Below, in pieces: positions 15,751 through 22,436 of a stretch of DNA of 22,436 nucleotides. The DNA lies in assembly GCA_003538975.1 (NCBI GenBank), contig DPQQ01000010.1, positions 270,254-292,689 on the forward strand, given 5' to 3'. The DNA comes from Clostridiales bacterium. Lineage in GTDB: Bacteria > Bacillota > Clostridia > Christensenellales > Borkfalkiaceae. The notes below the pieces were generated by a model. The model was not told the DNA's origin. It worked only from the letters and a program-made list of their open reading frames with translations, and ran no database searches. The position numbers and the translations under genes are program-made. How positions within the stretch are numbered: the stretch's first letter is position 1; the number at the start of each line of letters is the position of its first letter.

Positions 15751-16785
15751 ATGGAAAAATTTACTACTTTAAGCGATTACTCGTTAAACAGGGGGAAGCG
15801 TTCGGATTTTTTCAGAAGGTACGGTATGGTTCTTGTTTTCTTGGGACCGTTCCTTTTATTCTTCTTACTGTTCTGCGTTTATCCTTTCGTTTACGGAATC
15901 GTGATTTCGTTTTTTAAATACGACATATCTTCTCCCGAAAACACCGTGTGGAGAGGATTCCAGAACTACGCCAAAATTTTATTCGACGCGTCGAACCCGT
16001 ATCATCAGAACTTTTGGTATACGTTGAAAAATACCGTTCTGTTTGCGATTATAATAGTGCCGTTAGCGGTTCTTCTGCCGCTTGTCATGGCGATACTTAT
16101 AAACAGCAAACCAAAAGGTTACAAGATTTTCAGAGCGCTTATTTATCTTCCGTCGGTTTTGCCGTGCAGCGCGAGCGGCGTTATATTCATAGCGATGTTC
16201 GGCAAGGATTTCGGTTATATAAACCAGTGGTTCGGCACGAGCATAAACTGGCTTAACGGCAACCCGGCTAACGCATGGTTTATTATATTGCTGCTTTGTC
16301 TTTGGGGCGGCTGGGGAGGAAACTTCATAATTCTTTCCGCAGCTCTCAAAAACGTCGACAAATCTTTATACGAAGCCGCTTCGATAGACGGTTGTACGGG
16401 CTTTAAAAGAACGCTTGCGGTAACTTTTCCGCAGATTAAAAATCAGCTTCTCTTGTGCGTTTTTACCACAATCATAGGCTATTTCGGATTGTACGGACAA
16501 ATTTACGTTTTAACATCCGGCGGACCTATAATAACCGAAGGCGGACAGATTGTTTACACGACAAAGACAATAATGTTCTATCTGCAGGAACTCATGGGCG
16601 GCAAGCGTTACGACGTTTACGGCATGACCAGTGCGATGGGCATGGTACTCGGCGTGATTATCGGCATAGTAACCGCTATCCAGTTCGCTGTTACAAAAGA
16701 ACGCAAAACGGGAACAAAATACTCGACAATGTACGCTGAGTACATCGGTGAGAAGCGTAAAGCGGGGGTGAAGGCTCATGAGTAA
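15751..16785 (+). CDS. ABC sugar permease, MalF/UgpA type
   Basis: A 344-residue membrane protein with six predicted hydrophobic segments (about 27-55, 91-115, 125-150, 172-195, 226-250, 293-315). The cytoplasmic EAA loop YEAASIDGCTGFKRT (from residue 207) with the conserved G and P identifies a binding-protein-dependent permease of the MalF class; it forms a heterodimer with the next gene product. No clear ribosome-binding site precedes the ATG at 15751, only the preceding hairpin. A second in-frame ATG at 15826 follows AGAAGG by six bases and lies just before the first membrane segment, so the real start could be there. It overlaps the next gene by eight bases. Confidence 0.93.
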   Translation: MEKFTTLSDYSLNRGKRSDFFRRYGMVLVFLGPFLLFFLLFCVYPFVYGIVISFFKYDISSPENTVWRGFQNYAKILFDASNPYHQNFWYTLKNTVLFAIIIVPLAVLLPLVMAILINSKPKGYKIFRALIYLPSVLPCSASGVIFIAMFGKDFGYINQWFGTSINWLNGNPANAWFIILLLCLWGGWGGNFIILSAALKNVDKSLYEAASIDGCTGFKRTLAVTFPQIKNQLLLCVFTTIIGYFGLYGQIYVLTSGGPIITEGGQIVYTTKTIMFYLQELMGGKRYDVYGMTSAMGMVLGVIIGIVTAIQFAVTKERKTGTKYSTMYAEYIGEKRKAGVKAHE

Positions 16786-17761
16786 AATTCTGACAGCGAT
16801 TTTCGCCATAGTCGCAATAATCGCGGTAAGCCTTATCGTTCTCGATATAATCGTCCTTGTAAAACGTAAAAACAAAACGCTCACTATGACAAAAGTCGGA
16901 AGATATTTTAACGATAATCTTCTCAAATTCAACTCTTTCGTTATTCTGGCTCTGTTCTGCTTTTTCTGGATAATTCCGCTTGTAATCGGCGTTTGCGGCT
17001 CACTTACTTCGCAGTACGCGTTCACTTACGAACCGGGACACATTATTCCGAAGGACGGCTTTACTTTCGCCAACTACGTCGCTTTATTCAATCAGAAGAA
17101 CTTCGACGGAACATATTATCCGGTAGGAAAGTGGCTTTTGAACAGCTTTATAGTTTCGAGCGTAAGCACGATTTTATATCTTATAATAGCGGGAGCCGCG
17201 GCGTACGCTCTTGTATTTTTGAAATTCAAATTCAGAAACGTTTTATTCGGTTTCATGCTTATAACAATGGTAATCCCTGGCATTGCGACGATGACTGCGC
17301 AGCTTGCCAACGTAGCCAATCTCGGTATAGCCAAAACATTGTGGGCGCTTATTCTTCCGGGACTGGGCGGAGTAGGGGGAATGTACCTTATAAGACAGTT
17401 CTATCTAGGCATCCCGAAAGACCTTATTGAATCAGCAAGGATAGACGGTTCGAGCGACTTCAGAATATTTTTCAGAATAGTTCTTCCGCTTGCCAAATCC
17501 GTATTTTTGGTACAGGGTTTGTTCTGCTTCATGGGATCGTGGAACGACCTGATGTGGCCGCAGATAATTCTCGGCGCGACCGATATGGATAAGTGGACTC
17601 TTCAGATGGGCGTAGCTTATATTTCGGGCGCCCGTAACGCCAACGTAATGGGCTTAAGCTTAGCCAGCGCGATGTTCAGTGCGATACCCATCATGCTTTT
17701 GTTCATCATAACGCAGAACAAGATAATCGACGGCGTAGCTTATTCCGGCGTAAAGGGATAA
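16778..17761 (+). CDS. ABC sugar permease, MalG/UgpE type
   Basis: A 327-residue permease with the EAA loop IESARIDGSSDFRIFFRIVLP (residues 217-237) and the C-terminal membrane segments typical of MalG-class subunits, including GSWNDLMWPQIIL. Compared with the usual six segments it has an extra N-terminal hydrophobic stretch (about 5-28) followed by a basic KRKNK patch. The start codon lies within the end of the previous gene after GGGGGTGAAGG, consistent with coupled synthesis of the heterodimer. Confidence 0.94.
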   Translation: MSKILTAIFAIVAIIAVSLIVLDIIVLVKRKNKTLTMTKVGRYFNDNLLKFNSFVILALFCFFWIIPLVIGVCGSLTSQYAFTYEPGHIIPKDGFTFANYVALFNQKNFDGTYYPVGKWLLNSFIVSSVSTILYLIIAGAAAYALVFLKFKFRNVLFGFMLITMVIPGIATMTAQLANVANLGIAKTLWALILPGLGGVGGMYLIRQFYLGIPKDLIESARIDGSSDFRIFFRIVLPLAKSVFLVQGLFCFMGSWNDLMWPQIILGATDMDKWTLQMGVAYISGARNANVMGLSLASAMFSAIPIMLLFIITQNKIIDGVAYSGVKG

Positions 17762-17828
17762 TGTTCTGACTCGGTACGGTTTCGGTAATACAGGTGCTAA
17801 CGAAATTATACCATAAAACACAAAAATC

Positions 17829-17832
17829 GGAG
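17829..17832 (+). promoter_or_regulatory. ribosome-binding site that fixes the ATPase start
   Basis: GGAG six bases before the ATG at 17839. The longer frame from GTG at 17794 adds 15 residues unlike the family and has no such site. Confidence 0.75.
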
Positions 17833-17838
17833 AAATTT

Positions 17839-19536
17839 ATGGAAGAAATAATAAGTTTGGAGGAAGCAAGAAAAAGCTACCGCAACAGAACTCTTAACGC
17901 AGACGACGGCTTTCTTGTTCTTAAAAACATAAACAAAATTTACGCTAATAAAGTGCAGGCGGTTTACGACTTCAACATGAAGGTCGACAGAAACGAATTC
18001 ATCGTTTTGGTAGGACCTTCGGGTTGCGGCAAATCGACTACATTAAGAATGATAGCGGGGCTTGAAGAAATAACTTCGGGCTACCTTTACATCGACGGAA
18101 TAATGGCTAATTATCTCGCGAGCAAGGACAGAGATATAGCGATGGTTTTCCAGAACTACGCGCTGTATCCCAACATGACCGTTTTCGAAAATATCGCTTT
18201 CTCTCTCGAAACGAAAAAGACAGAGGATATTAAAAAGGATAAAGACGGCAACGTCGTAACGGACGAAAACGGTAATCCCGTAAAATATCTTCGCCATTAC
18301 ACGAAGGAAGAAATAAAGAAAAAGGTTTTCGACGCGGCCGAAATTCTCGATCTCGGACAGTATCTCGACAGAAAGCCGAAAGAACTTTCCGGCGGTCAGA
18401 TGCAGAGAGTCGCTTTGGGCAGAGCGATCGTAAGACAGGCGAAACTTTTTCTTATGGACGAACCGCTTTCAAACCTCGACGCCAAACTCAGAGTTCAGAT
18501 GAGAAGCGAAATCGTTAAGCTTCATAAGAGCGTACATGCAACCACCGTATACGTTACGCACGACCAGACGGAAGCTATGACCATGGCGGACAGAATAGTT
18601 ATCATGAACAAAGGTTTCGTTCAGCAGATCGGCTCCCCGAAAGAAGTTTACAATAATCCCGCCAACGTTTTTGTCGCGATGTTTATAGGCAACCCGCCGA
18701 CTAACGTTTTTGAAGCGAAGACAAACGAAACGGCAATTTTAAACGGGGAAGAAAAGGTTACTCTACCTGCGGAATTCGAATCCCTTTACGAAAAATTCAT
18801 TAAGGAAAGAAAGAAATATTTCGAAAATCTTAAACAGGATTCCGAACTGACGGAAGAAAAATCTCTCTCCGCCACCGCGAAGGAACTCGCCGGTAAGGTC
18901 AAAACTTTAAGTAAAGAAGACATTATCGTATTCTCGGATAAGCTTATAAGCCTTTCCGAAAGGAAGAGACTTTTCGATTTCGATGAGGACGATAAAGATG
19001 GCCTTGTCAAAGTGTTTGACGGCGGCGACAAAAAGAGCCTTAAGAGACTTCTTCTTAAAATCTCGGTCGATCTCGACGATATGCCGTTTATAATAAAAGG
19101 AATTTTAGACGGCGAAAGATCTTCGATGAACGCTTCTTTTGCCAAAAAAGACGATACCGCGCAGGTTAAATCGTCCAAAAAGGTGAAACTTACGACTGAA
19201 GGCGTATATGAACAGAGCCTTAAAGAAATAGACGAATACATAGATTTTTACTCTGCGGAAGAAAAGTCTCATTCATCGCTTCTTATCGGCATCCGTCCCG
19301 AAGACGTGCATCTATATGACGAATTTACCGGAAATAAGAGCGAAGCCTTTACCGCAACCGTTGATTTTGCCGAACTTTTGGGAAGCGAATACTGCGTTCA
19401 CGCCAACGCTTTCGGCAGCAGAATAGTTTTTAAACTCGACAACAAACACACGGTAAACGTCGGCGACGTTGTAAAACTTTGCTTCAACATGGACTCTGTT
19501 AAACTCTTCGACAAAAAGAGCGGCAAAGCGATCTGA
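17839..19536 (+). CDS. sugar ABC transporter ATPase (MsmX/UgpC/MalK type) with enlarged C-terminal domain
   Basis: A 565-residue ATP-binding subunit that would energise the two preceding permeases. Walker A GPSGCGKST is at 59-67, Q-loop Gln105 in FQNYALYP, signature LSGGQ at 183-187, Walker B LFLMDEP with Asp207-Glu208, and switch His241 in VTHDQ. The family's C-terminal regulatory (TOBE-like) domain begins normally with FIGNPPTN near 284 and resumes with IGIRPEDV at 483. The roughly 190 residues between are much longer than the about 50 seen in E. coli MalK and are rich in Lys, Glu, Asp and Ser. A smaller insertion containing KDKDGNVVTDENGNPV lies between Q-loop and signature. All catalytic residues are present. 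The family usually has about 370 residues. It lies 77 bases after the permeases, probably in the same transcript. Confidence 0.93.
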   Translation: MEEIISLEEARKSYRNRTLNADDGFLVLKNINKIYANKVQAVYDFNMKVDRNEFIVLVGPSGCGKSTTLRMIAGLEEITSGYLYIDGIMANYLASKDRDIAMVFQNYALYPNMTVFENIAFSLETKKTEDIKKDKDGNVVTDENGNPVKYLRHYTKEEIKKKVFDAAEILDLGQYLDRKPKELSGGQMQRVALGRAIVRQAKLFLMDEPLSNLDAKLRVQMRSEIVKLHKSVHATTVYVTHDQTEAMTMADRIVIMNKGFVQQIGSPKEVYNNPANVFVAMFIGNPPTNVFEAKTNETAILNGEEKVTLPAEFESLYEKFIKERKKYFENLKQDSELTEEKSLSATAKELAGKVKTLSKEDIIVFSDKLISLSERKRLFDFDEDDKDGLVKVFDGGDKKSLKRLLLKISVDLDDMPFIIKGILDGERSSMNASFAKKDDTAQVKSSKKVKLTTEGVYEQSLKEIDEYIDFYSAEEKSHSSLLIGIRPEDVHLYDEFTGNKSEAFTATVDFAELLGSEYCVHANAFGSRIVFKLDNKHTVNVGDVVKLCFNMDSVKLFDKKSGKAI

Positions 19537-19633
19537 ACGGCTTTATAATGCGTACCGGACACTATTATGCAGAATAAATTGTTCTTACGATGCGATAACC
19601 GAGCTTGTGTATGATAAGCAAAAATCAATAAAT

Positions 19634-19674
19634 AAAAAAACGAACCCTGATATAAAAACAGAGTTCGTTTTTTT
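19634..19674. terminator. bidirectional terminator between ATPase gene and tRNA-Ala
   Basis: CGAACCCTG pairs with CAGAGTTCG (one mismatch) around a 9-base loop, flanked by A7 on the left and T7 on the right. It can stop the rightward cluster and the leftward tRNA-Ala transcript. Confidence 0.85.
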
Positions 19675-19680
19675 CTTTCT

Positions 19681-19756
19681 TGGTGGAGATAAGGGGATTC
19701 GAACCCCTGGCCTATGCGTTGCGAACGCATCGCTCTACCAACTGAGCCATATCCCC
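19681..19756 (-). tRNA. tRNA-Ala(CGC)
   Basis: Complete cloverleaf on the minus strand: acceptor GGGGATA/TATCTCC, D-arm GCTC/GAGC, anticodon stem ATGCG/CGCAT around TTCGCAA (anticodon CGC, reading GCG), T-arm AGGGG/CCCCT around TTCGAAT, and encoded ACCA. The acceptor contains G3-U70, the known identity pair for alanyl-tRNA synthetase, which supports the assignment. Confidence 0.96.
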
Positions 19757-19810
19757 ACGTATAGACCGGAAATAGAACTTAACGTAAATCCCGTTTCCGA
19801 TAGCTTACCT

Positions 19811-19838
19811 ATTATAACATTTTTTTAAGAAAAAGCAA
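19811..19838 (-). promoter_or_regulatory. promoter of tRNA-Ala(CGC)
   Basis: On the minus strand TTGCTT (19838-19833) and perfect TATAAT (19816-19811) are 16 bases apart, with TGT directly before the -10. A start near 19804 is about 48 bases upstream of the mature tRNA. Confidence 0.72.
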
Positions 19839-20055
19839 ATATTTTTAACTCAAAAAATAAAACTTTTTGCATCTGTCCGAAAAAAATCATGTCCGTTTCG
19901 GGTTTCGTATAGTCGGGACGTCTTCCGTTGACGTTTGGAACCGTACGAAAATCAAAACCGTCTTTTTTAATATTTTTTCCGTTAAGTCGGAAAAGGCATA
20001 TTCTTAACTAGCTGAATAATAAATAATTCCATTTACAACTGTTTATAAAAAACGC
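19839..20055. other. intergenic spacer, nothing recognised
   Basis: Region between the leftward tRNA-Ala promoter and the rightward GH28 promoter. No open frame with a ribosome-binding site, no strong hairpin and no clear repeat was found beyond short GACGT and ACCGT repeats. Confidence 0.55.
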
Positions 20056-20085
20056 TTGAAAAAACGTTCTTTTTGGTAGTATAAT
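20056..20085 (+). promoter_or_regulatory. promoter of the GH28-PHP operon, with a possible operator in the spacer
   Basis: TTGAAA (20056-20061) and perfect TATAAT (20080-20085) are 18 bases apart. The spacer contains GAAAAAACGTTCTTTTT, an imperfect palindrome with a central CpG that could be a LacI-family site different from TTAACGTTAA. Confidence 0.72.
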
Positions 20086-20107
20086 ATAAAAAATAAAGGC
20101 GGAAATT

Positions 20108-21454
20108 ATGGAACTATATATCGTAGAAAGCTGCGAAGTAAGAACTTGCGGAGCGACGAAAGCAATACAAAACGAAATAGACAAAGCTTTTTTATCCGGC
20201 GGCGGTGCGGTAATTGTTCCCGATGGAGAATATCGTGTTTCTACTATAAGATTAAGGAGCAGAGTCTCGCTGATACTTAAAAAAGGAGCGCGGCTTATCG
20301 CTTCGAAAAATCCCGACGATTACAAGTACAGTGCGGCGGGAGATATAGAACCGCTTGAAAATAAAGATCTTACGAACGTTTTATGGGAACCGTGGAACGT
20401 TCGCAAAAATTACGATTTTATGACTAAGCCGGGCAGCCGCTGGAACGACGCGATAATAAAAGCGATTGACGCCGAAAATATTTCGATAATCGGGGAAGAA
20501 GGTTCGTATATAGACGGATCCGATTGTTACGATGCGTCCGGAGAGGAGTGTTACCGCGGTCCGCATGCCGTAAATATGCACAGATGCGAAAACGTAACTT
20601 TATCGGGCTACACGGTAAAAAACAGCGCTAACTGGGCGCACGCCTTGTTCTTTTGTAAAAACGTAAAAGCGGACAACGTAACCGTTCTTGCGGGACACGA
20701 CGGAATACACGTCACTTCGTGCGATAACGTTTCGATAAAAAACTGTAAATTCGAGACGGGGGACGACTGCGTCGCCGGAATAGACAACGTAAACGTATTC
20801 GTATCGGATTCCGAAATGAATACCGCATGCAGCGCGTTAAGATTCGGAGGAACGAACGTCATCGTGTCGGGTTGCCGCTTTACAGGTCCCGCCAGATACC
20901 TCTTCAGGGGCGGGCTGAGCGAAGAAGAAAAAAAGAGCGGCGTTCTTGCCGAAAGCAAAGGAAAGGTTTATAACATGCTGAGCGCGTATACGTATTATTC
21001 GGACTTTTCTCGTTCTATAAGATATGCGCCCGAAAATATTCTTATCGAAAACTGCGTTTTTTACGATACAACCCGCTTTTTGCATTATAACTTTTCGGGT
21101 AACGAACCGTGGCAACGCAATCGTCCGCTCGGGAATATAACCTTTAAAAACATAAAAGCGGAAGGAATATCCATGCCGCTCACGCTTTACGGGGACAAAA
21201 CCGAAAGAGTAACGTTAAAAATCGAAGATTCCGAAATAAATCTGAAAGAAAATTTCGGTTCGGAGTTTATCCGTGCGGCGAATTACGATAAAATCGTTCT
21301 TAAAAACGTAAAAATAAAGAATTTTAACGGTGAGGCTCTTGTAAAAAAGTGGTCGGACGGCGGCGAAGTTATACTTCGTAACGCGGACTTCGGTAACAAC
21401 GATATAAGAACCGAAACGACCGCGAAAGAACCGTTCGTATGCAAAACTATATAA
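20108..21454 (+). CDS. GH28-like right-handed beta-helix glycosidase (polygalacturonase family)
   Basis: A 448-residue protein beginning with the typical start of cytoplasmic GH28-like enzymes: TKAIQNEIDKAFLSGGGAVIVPDGEYRVSTIRLRS (near residues 17-52). It then has repeated short strands of a beta-helix (ENVTLSGYTVKNS, KNVKADNVTVLAG, DNVSIKNCKFETGDDCVAG). HDGIHV and TGDDC supply Asp residues at positions like the GH28 catalytic Asp groups. The usual GHG motif appears to be replaced by SALRFGG, so the reaction may differ from classical polygalacturonases. No signal peptide is seen, which implies a cytoplasmic enzyme acting on imported oligosaccharides. The ribosome-binding site is AAGGCGG at 20096-20102. 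The PHP gene follows after 11 bases. Role in pectin breakdown is inferred from family and neighbours. Confidence 0.8.
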   Translation: MELYIVESCEVRTCGATKAIQNEIDKAFLSGGGAVIVPDGEYRVSTIRLRSRVSLILKKGARLIASKNPDDYKYSAAGDIEPLENKDLTNVLWEPWNVRKNYDFMTKPGSRWNDAIIKAIDAENISIIGEEGSYIDGSDCYDASGEECYRGPHAVNMHRCENVTLSGYTVKNSANWAHALFFCKNVKADNVTVLAGHDGIHVTSCDNVSIKNCKFETGDDCVAGIDNVNVFVSDSEMNTACSALRFGGTNVIVSGCRFTGPARYLFRGGLSEEEKKSGVLAESKGKVYNMLSAYTYYSDFSRSIRYAPENILIENCVFYDTTRFLHYNFSGNEPWQRNRPLGNITFKNIKAEGISMPLTLYGDKTERVTLKIEDSEINLKENFGSEFIRAANYDKIVLKNVKIKNFNGEALVKKWSDGGEVILRNADFGNNDIRTETTAKEPFVCKTI

Positions 21455-21455
21455 A

Positions 21456-21460
21456 AAGGA
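21456..21460 (+). promoter_or_regulatory. ribosome-binding site that fixes the second PHP start
   Basis: AAGGA five bases before ATG at 21466. The upstream in-frame ATG at 21439 lies inside the GH28 gene and adds nine residues without a comparable site. Confidence 0.7.
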
Positions 21461-21465
21461 AAATT

Positions 21466-22218
21466 ATGGAAACGAAAGAAAGCGTACTTGATAACTTTAC
21501 AGTAACTAACCCGAAAGGAAAATATTTATACGAAACTCACTGTCATACGAATCTGATAAGCGCATGTTCGAGCCTTTCTCCGGAAGAAATGGTTGAATTA
21601 TACGCAAAAAACGGTTATACGGGAGTGTTCGTAACCGATCACTTTTTAAACGGCAATTGTCTGCCGGAGATAAAAGCCGAAAAGGACTTCAAAAAGCAGA
21701 TAGAGATGTTTTTTAAAGGGTATGAAACGGTTAAAGAAGTCGCAAAAGATAAACTTGACGTTTTTTGCGGGTTCGAAGTATCTTACAAGGGTACAGACGT
21801 TCTGGTATACGGCTGGAATGAAGAAACGACAAAAAAATATCCCGAAATCATGGATATGACTATGAGAGAGTTCATAGAGTTCGCAAATTCTCACGGAGCG
21901 ACTACCGTGCAGGCGCATCCTTTCAGAGAAGCGGGATATATAGACCATATCAGGCTTTTTCCGGGAACGCAGGGAGTCGAAATTTATAACTCTTCAAGAG
22001 ACGATTTGTCCAACGCTCTCGCATACGAATATTATAAAGCTTACAATGCCGTTTACGGAAAATTAAAAACCGGCGGAAGCGATTCGCACAATATTGCGAT
22101 CAAAAATTTATCGGGTATGGCGTTCGATACCAAAATACAATCGGAAGCCGACTTTATAAAAAGGCTGAAAGCAGGCGAAGGAGAAATTTTCAGAAAGCGT
22201 AATATTTTAGTAAAATAA
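21466..22218 (+). CDS. PHP-domain metal-dependent hydrolase, second
   Basis: A 250-residue PHP protein with the full set of metal-binding motifs: ETHCHT (His25, His27), VTDHF, CGFEVS (a Glu ligand), QAHPFRE (His), and GGSDSHN (Asp and His). It is shorter than the PHP protein at 557-1576 and not closely similar outside these motifs. No signal peptide, so cytoplasmic. It is the second gene of the GH28 operon, 11 bases after the GH28 stop, with its own AAGGA site. The context suggests a phosphoesterase needed in metabolism of the imported glycan, but the substrate is unknown; a role as nucleotide or sugar phosphatase is equally possible. Confidence 0.9.
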   Translation: METKESVLDNFTVTNPKGKYLYETHCHTNLISACSSLSPEEMVELYAKNGYTGVFVTDHFLNGNCLPEIKAEKDFKKQIEMFFKGYETVKEVAKDKLDVFCGFEVSYKGTDVLVYGWNEETTKKYPEIMDMTMREFIEFANSHGATTVQAHPFREAGYIDHIRLFPGTQGVEIYNSSRDDLSNALAYEYYKAYNAVYGKLKTGGSDSHNIAIKNLSGMAFDTKIQSEADFIKRLKAGEGEIFRKRNILVK

Positions 22219-22224
22219 CGGAAC

Positions 22225-22258
22225 AAAAAAGCGGAAGTTTACAGCTTCCGCTTTTTTT
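22225..22258. terminator. bidirectional terminator between PHP gene and glyA
   Basis: Perfect 7-bp stem GCGGAAG/CTTCCGC around TTTACAG, preceded by A6 and followed by T7. It serves both converging transcripts. Confidence 0.9.
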
Positions 22259-22277
22259 ATCGTATAAACATATAAAA

Positions 22278-22436
22278 TCAATAAATCGGATGAGAGGCGC
22301 AAAGTTCGAGCGCACCTTTTCTGATAGTTTCCTCGGTTGCGTCAAAATTTGTTATCGTTTTATAAATATAGTCGGCGATAACGTCCATTTCGGTTTCGGT
22401 AAATCCTCTCGAAGTAACGGCGGGTGTGCCGAGTCT
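22278..22436 (-). CDS. glyA: serine hydroxymethyltransferase, C-terminal part (cut by window edge)
   Basis: The minus strand encodes 52 residues ending in a TGA stop, starting RLGTPAVTSRGFTETEMDVI. This matches the conserved R-(I/L)-G-T-P-A-x-T-(T/S)-R-G segment near the C-terminus of serine hydroxymethyltransferase, the PLP enzyme that interconverts serine and glycine with tetrahydrofolate. The rest of the gene lies beyond the window. It is convergent with the PHP operon and is housekeeping in nature, so it probably marks the edge of the polysaccharide locus. Confidence 0.9.
   Translation of the reverse strand, partial: RLGTPAVTSRGFTETEMDVIADYIYKTITNFDATEETIRKGALELCASHPIY

Noticed and set aside
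17794..17838. GTG start 15 codons upstream of the ATPase ATG
   Set aside because: The ATG at 17839 has GGAG at proper distance, and the extra residues do not resemble the family N-terminus.
21439..21465. ATG nine codons upstream in the second PHP gene
   Set aside because: It lies within the end of the GH28 gene without a ribosome-binding site, whereas 21466 has AAGGA at five bases.
1..22436. Insertion sequences, integrases, phage or toxin-antitoxin genes
   Set aside because: None of the supported frames resembles such proteins and no terminal inverted repeats or target duplications were seen.

Overview
The window looks like chromosomal DNA of a low-to-moderate GC Gram-positive anaerobe, most likely a gut Clostridia (Bacillota). 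This is inferred from AGGAGG-type ribosome-binding sites, textbook sigma-A promoters (TTGACA, 17 bp, TATAAT, several with an extended TGn), CCA-encoding tRNA genes and five lipoproteins with N-terminal lipoboxes. The species cannot be named from this sequence. The window reads as a plant-polysaccharide utilisation locus lying between housekeeping tRNA genes and glyA.

Layout: 1-250 holds a leftward tRNA cluster (a partial tRNA, tRNA-Val(CAC), tRNA-Val(GAC)) with its own strong promoter at 276-304. Rightward from 411 comes a promoter and a PHP-domain hydrolase (557-1576) with a terminator. A strong promoter at 1891-1919 then drives a long structured leader, an SGNH/SASA-type acetylesterase lipoprotein (2187-3149) and a LacI-family regulator with a TTG start (3213-4163). 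Two tandem hairpins close that unit. From 4456 to 19536 there is one long co-directional cluster: a 1794-residue modular lipoprotein, a related 769-residue lipoprotein, a GH43-type glycosidase lipoprotein, a sugar-binding lipoprotein, two permeases and an ABC ATPase. A bidirectional terminator and a leftward tRNA-Ala(CGC) gene follow. A second short operon (20108-22218) encodes a GH28-like beta-helix glycosidase and a second PHP-domain hydrolase. It converges on the 3' end of glyA across another bidirectional terminator.

How it may work (inference): the large lipoproteins, made of Ig-like BIG2 repeats and probable beta-jelly-roll modules, would hold a glycan at the cell surface. The GH43 enzyme and the acetylesterase would trim it outside the membrane, and the ABC importer would take up oligosaccharides. 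The GH28-like enzyme has no visible signal peptide and probably works in the cytoplasm. GH43, GH28 and acetylesterase together suggest an acetylated pectin or arabinan/galactan-decorated substrate, but the sequence does not prove this. The same 17-bp sequence, TATGTTAACGTTAAAAT, with a central-CpG palindrome typical of LacI-family operators, occurs in front of both the esterase-lacI unit and the large cluster, which points to the local LacI protein as regulator of both.

Most notable points: the duplicated module architecture of the giant lipoprotein; the shared operator; an unusually long insertion in the C-terminal domain of the ATPase; hairpins at cistron borders, including a triple-hairpin spacer before GH43 and an 11-bp hairpin between binding protein and permeases; and a leader resembling part of a cobalamin riboswitch core. 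No transposase, integrase, phage gene or CRISPR array was seen.
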